From Alphaproteobacteria bacterium (GTDB taxonomy: Bacteria > Pseudomonadota > Alphaproteobacteria > Rhizobiales > Aestuariivirgaceae), in contig JAGRLX010000199.1 in assembly GCA_020441605.1 (NCBI GenBank), positions 1 to 11,813 on the forward strand: a stretch of DNA of 11,813 bases. The letters are read 5' to 3'. The notes beneath the pieces are model-generated. The model had not been told where the DNA came from. It was given only the letters and a program-made list of their open reading frames with translations, and searched no databases. The position numbers and the translations under genes were made by a program. Positions within the stretch are counted from its first letter, which is position 1. Each line of letters opens with the position of its first letter. Of the stretch, positions 5,332-11,813 are shown in pieces.

Positions 5332-7791
5332 ATGTCCAAGTCCCTGCCCCAGCGCGCCGACGTCGTCATTGTCGGCGGCGGCATCGTAGGTTGTTCGATC
5401 GCCTATCACCTCACCAAGGACGGCATCAGCAATGTCGTCCTGCTCGAGCGCAAGCAACTGACATCCGGCACAACCTGGCATGCCGCAGGATTGGTCGGGC
5501 AGCTGCGTGCCTCGCGCAATCTGACCGAACTGGCGAAATACACCACCAGCCTTTTCGAGGGCCTTGAGGCGGAAACCGGACAGGCCACCGGCCTGCGCCA
5601 GAATGGCTCCATCTCCATCGCCCTGACCGAAGGACGGCTCGAGGAGCTGATGCGCGGGGCTTCCATGGCCAAGAATTTCGGTCTCGAAGTCCAGGTGATC
5701 TCCACGGGGGAAATCAAGGAACGGCTGCCTCACTACAACATGGAGAACGTCAAGGGTGGCGTGTTCCTGCCGAAGGACGGCCAGGTGAATCCGATTGACG
5801 TGACTCAGGCCCTGGCCGCCGGCGCCCGCTCGCGCGGCGCGAAGATCTTCGAGAACGCCAAGGTCAGCCGTGTGCTGGTCAAGGACGGCAAGGCCGTCGG
5901 CGTGGAAACGCCGGACGGCACCATTATGGCCGACAAGGTTGTGATCGCCTCGGGCATGTGGTCGCGCGAATTGGGCCGCTCGATCGGTGTCAACATTCCT
6001 CTCCATGCCTGCGAGCATTTCTACATCGTCTCGGAGCCCATTGCCGACCTGCCGCGTAACATGCCGGTGGTGCGCGTTCCCGACGAATGCACCTACTACA
6101 AGGAAGATGCCGGTAAGCTCATGATCGGTGCCTTCGAACCCAAGGCCAAGCCGTGGGGCGGCGGCGGGATCGACGAGGACCATGCCTTCGTGACCCTGCC
6201 GGAAGACATGGATCATTTCGAACCGATTCTGGCCGACGCGATCAACCGTGTTCCCCTGCTCGAAACGGCTGGCATCCAGCTCTTCTTCAACGGGCCGGAA
6301 AGCTTCACCCCCGATGTCCGCTACTATCTCGGCGAAGCGCCGGAAGTGCGCAATGTCTATGTGGCCACCGGCTTCAACTCCATCGGTATCCAGTCCTCCG
6401 GTGGCGCCGGTCTTGTCTTGTCAAAGTGGATCAAGAATGGCCACCCGCCCATGGATGTGAACGGCATGGACATCCGGCGCATCCATCCCTTCCAGTCAGT
6501 CAAGTCCTATGTCCGCGACCGGGTGTCGGAAAGCCTGGGACTGCTCTACGCCATGCACTGGCCCTATCGCCAGGCCGAGACGGCGCGCGGCGTCCGGAGA
6601 TCGCCGCTTCATCCGTACACGAAGCAGCTGGGGGCGGTGTTCGGCGAAGTGAACGGCTGGGAGCGGCCCAACTGGTATGCCCGCGACGGCGTGAAACCCG
6701 AGTATGACTATTCCTATGGCCGGCAGAACTGGTTCCCCTGCGCCGACCACGAGGCCAAGCAGTTGATGACCAATTGCGCCTTCTTCGATCAGGCGAGCTT
6801 CGCCAAGTTTTCGGTCGAGGGCCGCGACGCCTGCAAGGTGCTCAATCACGTCAGCGCCAACAATGTCGACGTGGAGCCTGGACGCATCGTCTATACCCAG
6901 TGGCTGAACGAGCGCGGCGGAATCGAAGCGGATCTCACCGTGACGCGGCTGGCCGAGGACCGCTTCCTCGTGGTGACGGGCTCCGCACCCCAGACCCGCG
7001 ACATGGCCTGGCTCAAGCGCAACACGCCGGACGGCGCTCATTGCGTGGCCACCGACATCACCTCCGGCCTGCCGATGATCGCCGTCATGGGGCCGAAGTC
7101 CCGCCCCCTGCTGGAAAAGCTCTCCGGAGCCGACCTGTCCAACGCGGCCTTCCCGTTCGGCACGTCAAAGGAGATCGAGATCGGTTATGCAAGGCTGCGT
7201 GCCAGCCGTATCACCTATGTCGGGGAGTTGGGATGGGAGCTTTATGTGCCCACCGAATTCGCAGCCCACGTGTTCGAAACCCTGCAGGCGGCCGGCGGCG
7301 AATTCGGACTGACCCCGGCGGGCATGCACACCATGAACAACTGCCGCATGGAAAAGGCCTACCGCCATTGGGGCCACGACATTTCCGATGAGGAGACGCC
7401 GGTCGAGGCGGGACTTGGCTTCGCCGTCGCCTGGGACAAGCCCGGCGGCTTCATCGGCAAGGCTGCACTGGCAGCGCAGCGTGCCCGGCCGGTGCAACCG
7501 AAGCGGCTCGTATGCCTGGCCTTGGCTGACAATTCCGCCATGGCCCCGATGATCTACCACGAGGAGCCGATCTACCGGAATGGTGTTATCGTCGGATCGA
7601 CAACCTCCGGCGCCTGGGGCCACCGGGTCAATCTGTCGCTCGGGCTTGGCTACGTCCGCAACGGCGAGGGCGTCACCCGCGAATGGATCGATAGCGGCAC
7701 CTGGGAGGTGGAACTGGCGTGGAAGCGCTATCCCGCCAAGGTGCAATTGCAGAGCTTCTATGATCCGAAGGGAGAGCGCATCAAGTCCTGA
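5332..7791 (+). CDS. FAD-dependent dimethylglycine/sarcosine dehydrogenase-like protein with GcvT domains
   Basis: The 819-residue product has the full dimethylglycine/sarcosine dehydrogenase layout. An N-terminal DAO-type FAD domain (about 1-375) carries the Rossmann motif VVIVGGGIVG (11-20). SGTTWHAAGL follows, where H50 corresponds to the histidine that binds FAD covalently in mammalian dimethylglycine dehydrogenase. Next come a linker domain (about 375-435), a GcvT folate-binding domain (about 440-710) and a GcvT C-terminal barrel (about 715-815). Such enzymes demethylate N-methyl amines and pass the one-carbon unit to tetrahydrofolate. The family has many alphaproteobacterial paralogues of unknown substrate, so I give no gene symbol. 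GGAG six bases upstream supports the start. It heads a long plus-strand run and is divergent from the ABM-like gene. Confidence 0.9.
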   Translation: MSKSLPQRADVVIVGGGIVGCSIAYHLTKDGISNVVLLERKQLTSGTTWHAAGLVGQLRASRNLTELAKYTTSLFEGLEAETGQATGLRQNGSISIALTEGRLEELMRGASMAKNFGLEVQVISTGEIKERLPHYNMENVKGGVFLPKDGQVNPIDVTQALAAGARSRGAKIFENAKVSRVLVKDGKAVGVETPDGTIMADKVVIASGMWSRELGRSIGVNIPLHACEHFYIVSEPIADLPRNMPVVRVPDECTYYKEDAGKLMIGAFEPKAKPWGGGGIDEDHAFVTLPEDMDHFEPILADAINRVPLLETAGIQLFFNGPESFTPDVRYYLGEAPEVRNVYVATGFNSIGIQSSGGAGLVLSKWIKNGHPPMDVNGMDIRRIHPFQSVKSYVRDRVSESLGLLYAMHWPYRQAETARGVRRSPLHPYTKQLGAVFGEVNGWERPNWYARDGVKPEYDYSYGRQNWFPCADHEAKQLMTNCAFFDQASFAKFSVEGRDACKVLNHVSANNVDVEPGRIVYTQWLNERGGIEADLTVTRLAEDRFLVVTGSAPQTRDMAWLKRNTPDGAHCVATDITSGLPMIAVMGPKSRPLLEKLSGADLSNAAFPFGTSKEIEIGYARLRASRITYVGELGWELYVPTEFAAHVFETLQAAGGEFGLTPAGMHTMNNCRMEKAYRHWGHDISDEETPVEAGLGFAVAWDKPGGFIGKAALAAQRARPVQPKRLVCLALADNSAMAPMIYHEEPIYRNGVIVGSTTSGAWGHRVNLSLGLGYVRNGEGVTREWIDSGTWEVELAWKRYPAKVQLQSFYDPKGERIKS

Positions 7792-7808
7792 GAGGCAAAA
7801 GAAGCCAG

Positions 7809-7820
7809 AGGGTCGACCCT
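7809..7820. repeat. 12-bp perfect palindrome
   Basis: AGGGTCGACCCT is its own reverse complement. It lies in the 90-base gap between the flavoprotein gene and the denD-like gene, about 60 bases before the latter. It could be a dimeric regulator site, but about three such 12-bp palindromes are expected by chance in a window of this size. Confidence 0.3.
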
Positions 7821-7881
7821 TGCGGCGACTGCCCCATCATGGCAATCGTGCCCTACCTCAGACAGCGAAGAGAGAGCGAAA

Positions 7882-8865
7882 ATGAACATTCTCGTGATTG
7901 GCGGCGGCGGTATGGTCGGTGTGAAGCTCATCAATCGGCTCGCGGCAGATGGCCAGCTCGGTGGCGCGAAGATTGGCAAGATCATTCGCCATGACGTGGT
8001 GCTGGCACCGCCGCCACCCACGTCCTCGTTTCCGATCGAAACCTTGATCGGCGATCTTTCGGTTCCGGGCGAGGCCGAAAAGCTCGTGGCCTTGAGACCT
8101 GACTTGATTTTCCATCTGGCCGCAATTGTTTCGGGTGAGGCTGAAGCCAATTTCGAGAAGGGCTATCAGATCAATCTCGATGGCACGCGCTACCTGTTCG
8201 AGGCCATCCGCAGGGCTGGCGGCGGTTACAAGCCGAAAGTCGTTTTCACCTCCTCGATCGCCGTCTTCGGCGCGCCTTTCCCGGAGGCCATTCCGGACGA
8301 CTACTTCACCACGCCTCTCACCAGCTATGGAACCCAGAAGGCCATCTGCGAGCTGCTTCTGGCCGACTATTCAAGGCGCGGTTTCTTCGATGGCATCGGT
8401 TTGCGCTTCCCAACCATCTGCGTGAGGCCGGGCAAGCCCAACCTTGCCGCTTCGGGTTTCTTCTCCAACATCATCCGCGAACCCCTCGCCGGCCAGGACG
8501 CTATTCTTCCAGTGGGCGAAGATGTCCGGCATTGGCACGCCAGCCCCCGGGCCGCGGTGAATTTCCTGCTCCATGCCGCCACCATGGACACGGGTGCGCT
8601 TGGTGCCCGCCGCAACATCACCCTGCCCGGCGTATCCTGCACAGTCGGCGAACAGATCGAGGCCCTGCGCAGGGTCGCAGGCGACAAGGTGGTCGCCCGC
8701 ATCAAGCGCGAGCCCAACGAGACGATCATAAGGATCGTCGCCGGCTGGCCGCGGAATTTCGAGGCAAAGCGCGGCCGCGACCTGGGCTTCCAGGCGGAAG
8801 CGAGTTTCGAGGACATCATCCGCGTCCACATCGAAGATGAGCTTGGCGGCAGGATCGCCGACTGA
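7882..8865 (+). CDS. denD: NAD-dependent SDR of the D-erythronate dehydrogenase (DenD) family
   Basis: The 327-residue product is an extended short-chain dehydrogenase. The Rossmann motif GGGGMVG (7-13) is at the N-terminus. The catalytic serine lies in VFTSSIAVFG (S124/S125), and Y149 and K153 in SYGTQK complete the active site. The later block VRPGKPNLAASGFFSNIIRE with RHWHASPRAAVNFLLHAA (217-232) is what I recall from DenD proteins, which oxidise D-erythronate at C2 or C3 in four-carbon sugar-acid catabolism. The partner genes of the known pathway (kinase, isomerase) are not seen here, so the true substrate may be a related hydroxy acid or polyol. A GAGAG element lies about seven bases before the start. 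Its TGA overlaps the ATG of the next gene, so the two are translationally coupled. Confidence 0.8.
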   Translation: MNILVIGGGGMVGVKLINRLAADGQLGGAKIGKIIRHDVVLAPPPPTSSFPIETLIGDLSVPGEAEKLVALRPDLIFHLAAIVSGEAEANFEKGYQINLDGTRYLFEAIRRAGGGYKPKVVFTSSIAVFGAPFPEAIPDDYFTTPLTSYGTQKAICELLLADYSRRGFFDGIGLRFPTICVRPGKPNLAASGFFSNIIREPLAGQDAILPVGEDVRHWHASPRAAVNFLLHAATMDTGALGARRNITLPGVSCTVGEQIEALRRVAGDKVVARIKREPNETIIRIVAGWPRNFEAKRGRDLGFQAEASFEDIIRVHIEDELGGRIAD

Positions 8866-9887
8866 TGCGAACCGCCACAGCAGCACGGCTGGCGCAGTTC
8901 AGCGCCAGCCTTCTAACCGCTTCCGGCGCCAATGCCGAGAGCGCCGCAGCCGCGACTGCGGCCGTTCTCCATGCTTCCATTCATGGCGTGGATAGCCATG
9001 GCATCCGGCTTCTGCCGTGGTACGCGGACTGCCTTCGCACCGGCCTGGCAAAGGGGGCGCCGTCGATCAAGGTTACCATGCCGCGCCGCGCCGCGGCCCT
9101 GGTGGATGCCGGCGGCGGCATGGGCCATCTGGCCATGTACCGCGCCATGGATGAGGCCTGCGCCATTGCCCGGGACTGCGGCATCGGCATGGCCTCGGTG
9201 ATCAACTCGACCCACTTCGGTGCCGCCGGCGCCTATACGCTGGCGGCTGCCGAAGCCGGGTTCATCGGCATGGTAACCGCCAATTCCGGCGCCTTCGTCG
9301 TACCCCACGGTGGCGCCAAACCCATTCACGGCACCAGTCCGTTTTCTTTGGCCGCCCCCAATCCGCTCGGCGATCCCTTCTTCCTCGATATGGCCACCAG
9401 CTCGATTCCCTGGAACAAGGTCCTGCGGTATCGGACCGAAGGACTTGAGCTGCCGCCGGGAGTGGCCGTCAACGCCAAGGGCGAATTTGTAACGGACCCG
9501 CACCAGGCCGTCGCCCTGGCTCCCGCCGGCGGAATCGATTTTGGCTACAAGGGAGCAGCCCTTGCCGGGGTCGCGGAAGTGCTGGGCGGTGTTCTCACCG
9601 GCATGCGGCTTTCCGTCGAGCAGGACGGCCTGGCGCTGGCCGACAGTTCCATGGGCCATTTCGCCATGGCCATCGACCCCACACTGTTCATGCCCCTGGC
9701 GAAGTTCGGCGAACGCCTCCAGGCCTATCTTGACGCGTTCAAGCGCGAACCCGGCATCTATGCCGCCGGAGGGCCCGAATGGGAACGGCGCCGCCAGCGC
9801 GAGGCTTCCGGCATTCCCTTGCCTGATGGACTCTATGCCGAATTGAAGGCGGCCGCCGAAAAAGCCGGAATAGGCTTCGATATCTGA
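8865..9887 (+). CDS. Ldh-family (malate/lactate/ureidoglycolate-type) 2-hydroxyacid dehydrogenase
   Basis: The 340-residue product belongs to the Ldh (YlbC/MDH-like) family of NAD(P)-dependent dehydrogenases, unrelated to classical malate and lactate dehydrogenases. Members include ureidoglycolate, sulfolactate and 2,3-diketogulonate reductases. Family marks are ASIHGVDSHGIRLLPWY (37-53), STHFGAAGAY (115-124, with the likely catalytic histidine H117), VTANSGAFVVPHGG (137-150), the GTSPFSLAAPNP stretch (156-167) and MATSSIPWNKV (176-186). The substrate cannot be read from the sequence. The ATG shares its A with the last base of the denD-like TGA, so it is coupled to that gene and probably acts on the same or a neighbouring metabolite. 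No separate ribosome-binding site is needed or obvious. Confidence 0.9.
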   Translation: MRTATAARLAQFSASLLTASGANAESAAAATAAVLHASIHGVDSHGIRLLPWYADCLRTGLAKGAPSIKVTMPRRAAALVDAGGGMGHLAMYRAMDEACAIARDCGIGMASVINSTHFGAAGAYTLAAAEAGFIGMVTANSGAFVVPHGGAKPIHGTSPFSLAAPNPLGDPFFLDMATSSIPWNKVLRYRTEGLELPPGVAVNAKGEFVTDPHQAVALAPAGGIDFGYKGAALAGVAEVLGGVLTGMRLSVEQDGLALADSSMGHFAMAIDPTLFMPLAKFGERLQAYLDAFKREPGIYAAGGPEWERRRQREASGIPLPDGLYAELKAAAEKAGIGFDI

Positions 9888-9896
9888 CACGCAACG

Positions 9897-9917
9897 TGGC
9901 CGGCAGTCATGCGGCCA
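9897..9917 (+). terminator. Stem-loop between the Ldh-family gene and the DMT transporter gene
   Basis: TGGCCGGCA can pair with TGCGGCCA around a GTCA loop, with one bulged G. It begins 10 bases after the Ldh stop codon. No T-run follows, so it is an inefficient terminator or an mRNA 3'-end structure. Confidence 0.4.
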
Positions 9918-9982
9918 AGACAGGCCCCCTCCCGTCCAGAGCGGATTGGCGATCCATCCCGGCCGGCCTATAGACAAGCTCC

Positions 9983-10864
9983 ATGGCACCCGACTCCCAG
10001 GAAAACCGGAGCGCCGGTATCCTGTGGATGCTGGCTACAATCTTCTGCTTCCTGTCGCTCGACGCCATCATGAAGCATCTGCTCGAATCCCATTCGTTGG
10101 TTCAGGTGACCTGGGGCCGGTTCTTCTTTGCGACCATCGTTGCCGCGCTGGCCTGTGGCCCCCGAATCGGCGCCCTGGCCATCAGCCGCGCGCCGCGGCT
10201 TCAGCTGACACGTTCGGTCTTGCTGATGTCGACGACCGGCATGTTCAATGCCGGGGTAAGATCGACTCCGCTGGCCACGGCCACCACCATCATGTTTCTG
10301 ACGCCCATCCTGGTCACCTTGCTGTCAATCCCGTTGCTTGGTGAGAAGGTCGGCCTGCGCCGCTGGACCGGTATTGCGATCGGATTCCTGGGTGCTGTCG
10401 TGGTGGTGCGGCCCTGGGAGGAGGATCTTGCCGGCGTCGGAGGCGGAGTTCTGTTCCTGCTGGTCGCTGCGCTTCTCAACTCGAATTACCAGATCATCAC
10501 CCGCAAGGTTCGCCATGATGACCCCCTGACCTCGCTCCTCTACACCGCAGCGGCCGGGGCCATTGTCACCAGCGCCATGCTGCCGTGGTTCTGGGACTGG
10601 CCCACCGCCTTCGATTGGTTTCTTCTCCTGTGCAGTGGCGTCGCGGGTGGCCTTGGACACTTGTGCCTGATCCGCGCTTTCCGCGCCGCGCCAGCGTCAG
10701 TCGTCGCACCATTCTCCTATTCTTCGCTGGTCTGGGCCGCGCTCTTCGGTTACTCGATCTGGGGCGACTGGCCCGACCTATGGACCTGGGCTGGAGCGGC
10801 CATTATCATCGGCTCCGGCCTCTATATTTTCCACCGGGAGCGGATACGCCATGAAGACCGTTGA
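9983..10864 (+). CDS. EamA/DMT-superfamily transporter (RhaT/YdcZ-like, 10 TM)
   Basis: The 293-residue product is a drug/metabolite transporter of the EamA type in the inner membrane. It has two repeated halves of about five transmembrane helices. The first half starts with GILWMLATIFCFLSLDAIMK and contains the helix TTIMFLTPILVTLLSIPLLGEKV (about 99-121). The second half begins near GGGVLFLLVAALLNSNYQI and ends with the helix WAGAAIIIGSGLYIF and a charged tail. GEKVGLRRWTGIAIGFLGAVVVV is a standard EamA junction. The family moves amino acids, nucleosides, sugars or other metabolites; direction and substrate are unknown. The last 14 bases overlap the start of the HD-domain gene, so the two are co-translated. 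The ribosome-binding site is weak. Confidence 0.92.
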   Translation: MAPDSQENRSAGILWMLATIFCFLSLDAIMKHLLESHSLVQVTWGRFFFATIVAALACGPRIGALAISRAPRLQLTRSVLLMSTTGMFNAGVRSTPLATATTIMFLTPILVTLLSIPLLGEKVGLRRWTGIAIGFLGAVVVVRPWEEDLAGVGGGVLFLLVAALLNSNYQIITRKVRHDDPLTSLLYTAAAGAIVTSAMLPWFWDWPTAFDWFLLLCSGVAGGLGHLCLIRAFRAAPASVVAPFSYSSLVWAALFGYSIWGDWPDLWTWAGAAIIIGSGLYIFHRERIRHEDR

Positions 10865-11465
10865 ATTCACTGCGATGAAGGATGGGACAAGGGACGAGTA
10901 TCTCTTCCTGAAACCGCTGGAAGACGACCATGTTCGCGGCACCGCCGAACGCGTGCTCCGTGAACTCCGCCTTCAGGACGAAGAAACCCTGCCTGGCTAC
11001 CGTATCACCCGACTGCAGCACGGCCTCCAGGCTGCGACCCGCGCCCATGATGAAGGGGCCGATATCGACTGGGTCGTGGCGGCCTTGCTCCATGACATCG
11101 GAGACGGACTGGCGCCGCAGAACCACGATCGCTTTGCCGCCGAAATCCTCAGGCCCTACATGCGCGAGGAAGTGGTCTGGACGGTGGAGCACCACGCTGC
11201 CTTCCAGATGTACTACTACGCCCACCATTATGGCTGGAACCAGCACGAGCGCGACAAATATCGGGATTCGGTCTATTACCAATCGTGTGTCGACTTTTGC
11301 GAGCGCTGGGACCAAGCCTCCTTCGACCCCGCCCATGACACGAAGCCGCTCGCATTCTTCGAGTCCATGGTTCGGGAGGTCTTCTCCCGCAAGGCCCACG
11401 ATCCGGCCGTGCTTCAGAGCGGCGTAATGAAGGGTCTGCCGCCGCTGCCGGTGGCAGCCGAATAG
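10851..11465 (+). CDS. HD-domain protein, possible diiron oxygenase-like (PhnZ-type ligand spacing)
   Basis: The 204-residue product contains an HD domain. Visible candidate metal ligands are H57 (RLQHGLQAAT), H81 and D82 (ALLHDIGD), H92, H114/H115 (VEHHAAF) and D148 or D154 (CERWDQASFDP). The order H...HD...H...H...D and the 24-residue spacing H57-H81 resemble the diiron oxygenases PhnZ and TmpB and, more loosely, myo-inositol oxygenase. From memory, PhnZ also uses a Tyr and a Glu 10 and 7 residues before the first histidine; here those positions are Leu47 and Tyr50, so the phosphonate substrate of PhnZ is not supported. A hydrolase role typical of other HD proteins is equally possible. GGGAG lies about ten bases before the ATG, and the gene overlaps the preceding DMT transporter by 14 bases. 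Cytoplasmic; no signal peptide seen. Confidence 0.85.
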   Translation: MKTVEFTAMKDGTRDEYLFLKPLEDDHVRGTAERVLRELRLQDEETLPGYRITRLQHGLQAATRAHDEGADIDWVVAALLHDIGDGLAPQNHDRFAAEILRPYMREEVVWTVEHHAAFQMYYYAHHYGWNQHERDKYRDSVYYQSCVDFCERWDQASFDPAHDTKPLAFFESMVREVFSRKAHDPAVLQSGVMKGLPPLPVAAE

Positions 11466-11540
11466 CGCATTCGCCGTTTGCAGACCGATCATGCCGCTGG
11501 CCGGCTGGCGCGGTGACGGGACTTTGTCCATCATGGCGCG

Positions 11541-11813
11541 ATGAAAGCGCTTGCCGCAAATCGCAGCCTGCTTGGCGTCGGGTCATTGTGTCTCGGCGCC
11601 TTTGTCTTTTCGCTGCAGGATGCCATCATCAAGTCGATCAGCGGCGACCATGCCGTCACCCTGGCCATTGTCATGCGTGGCGTGGTGGCATTCCCGATCC
11701 TCACGGCCATGGTCTGGCTGGAAGCCGGCCTCCGCAGCCTTGCGAGCCGCAATCTTGGAATCATGCTCCTCCGCGGCGCGATGCTTCTGGTCGCCTACAC
11801 CACCTATTTCATG
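11541..11813 (+). CDS. EamA/DMT-superfamily transporter (partial, 3' end outside window)
   Basis: The frame stays open from ATG 11541 to the right edge, giving 91 residues of an inner-membrane transporter. The first helix is in SLLGVGSLCLGAFVFSLQDAII (about 9-30), a second covers AIVMRGVVAFPILTAMVWL (42-60), and a third begins near LRGAMLLVAYTTYF. The first-helix pattern FSLQDAIIK resembles SLDAIMK in the DMT gene at 9983, so the two proteins are probably distant paralogues. An ATG at 11533 is followed by a stop after two more codons, which makes 11541 the only good start here. The gene follows the HD-domain gene by 75 bases on the same strand and probably belongs to the same locus; the Shine-Dalgarno is weak. 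Confidence 0.85.
   Translation, partial: MKALAANRSLLGVGSLCLGAFVFSLQDAIIKSISGDHAVTLAIVMRGVVAFPILTAMVWLEAGLRSLASRNLGIMLLRGAMLLVAYTTYFM

Noticed and set aside
5308..6216. 302-codon minus-strand open frame antisense to the flavoprotein gene.
   Set aside because: It is opposite a certain FAD domain and has no motif or ribosome-binding site of note.
7809..7820. The 12-bp palindrome AGGGTCGACCCT as a strong regulatory finding.
   Set aside because: About three such palindromes are expected by chance in a window of this length and no second copy was seen, so it is listed only as a low-confidence repeat.
8913..9989. 358-codon minus-strand open frame antisense to the Ldh-family gene.
   Set aside because: The plus-strand gene is certain from its family motifs; the antisense product is Gly/His-rich with no domain.

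Overview
The window reads as a piece of an alphaproteobacterial chromosome (high GC, densely packed genes). The strongest taxonomic hint is the left end: a pyruvate dehydrogenase E1 beta subunit with a lipoyl domain fused at its N-terminus, in the order ftsB-like / pdhA / pdhB, an arrangement typical of Alphaproteobacteria. I cannot name the genus. No tRNA, rRNA, CRISPR array, transposase or other mobile element is visible, and no stretch longer than 300 bases lacks a gene.

Region 1 (1-2246, minus strand): an ftsB/divIC-like septum gene, then pdhA, a small two-helix membrane protein gene wedged between the E1 subunits, and pdhB running off the left edge. pdhA and pdhB together make the heterotetrameric E1 component of pyruvate dehydrogenase.

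Region 2 (2247-4805): a sulfur-flavoured block. An Rrf2-family repressor without an Fe-S cysteine cluster (YwnA-like) is divergent from ftsB, and the gap between them holds two copies of TAACAATTGG. Hairpins follow it, then a DUF2061 membrane protein. Converging on the latter from the other strand is a rhodanese-metZ operon (O-succinylhomoserine sulfhydrylase), preceded by a GTTCG-N6-CGAAC inverted repeat.

Region 3 (4862-11813): a small dimeric alpha-beta barrel (ABM-like) protein on the minus strand, divergent from a long plus-strand run. The run holds an 819-residue dimethylglycine/sarcosine dehydrogenase-like flavoprotein with GcvT domains, a DenD-like (D-erythronate dehydrogenase family) SDR, an Ldh-family 2-hydroxyacid dehydrogenase translationally coupled to it, an EamA/DMT transporter overlapping an HD-domain protein, and a second EamA/DMT transporter cut by the right edge. 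Taken together this looks like a catabolic or scavenging locus: uptake or export by DMT carriers, two NAD(P)-linked alcohol/hydroxyacid oxidations, an N-methyl-amine oxidation delivering one-carbon units to folate, and an HD metalloprotein whose metal-ligand spacing resembles the PhnZ-type diiron oxygenases. The substrate is not determined by the sequence. This run is the best candidate in the window for an undescribed pathway.
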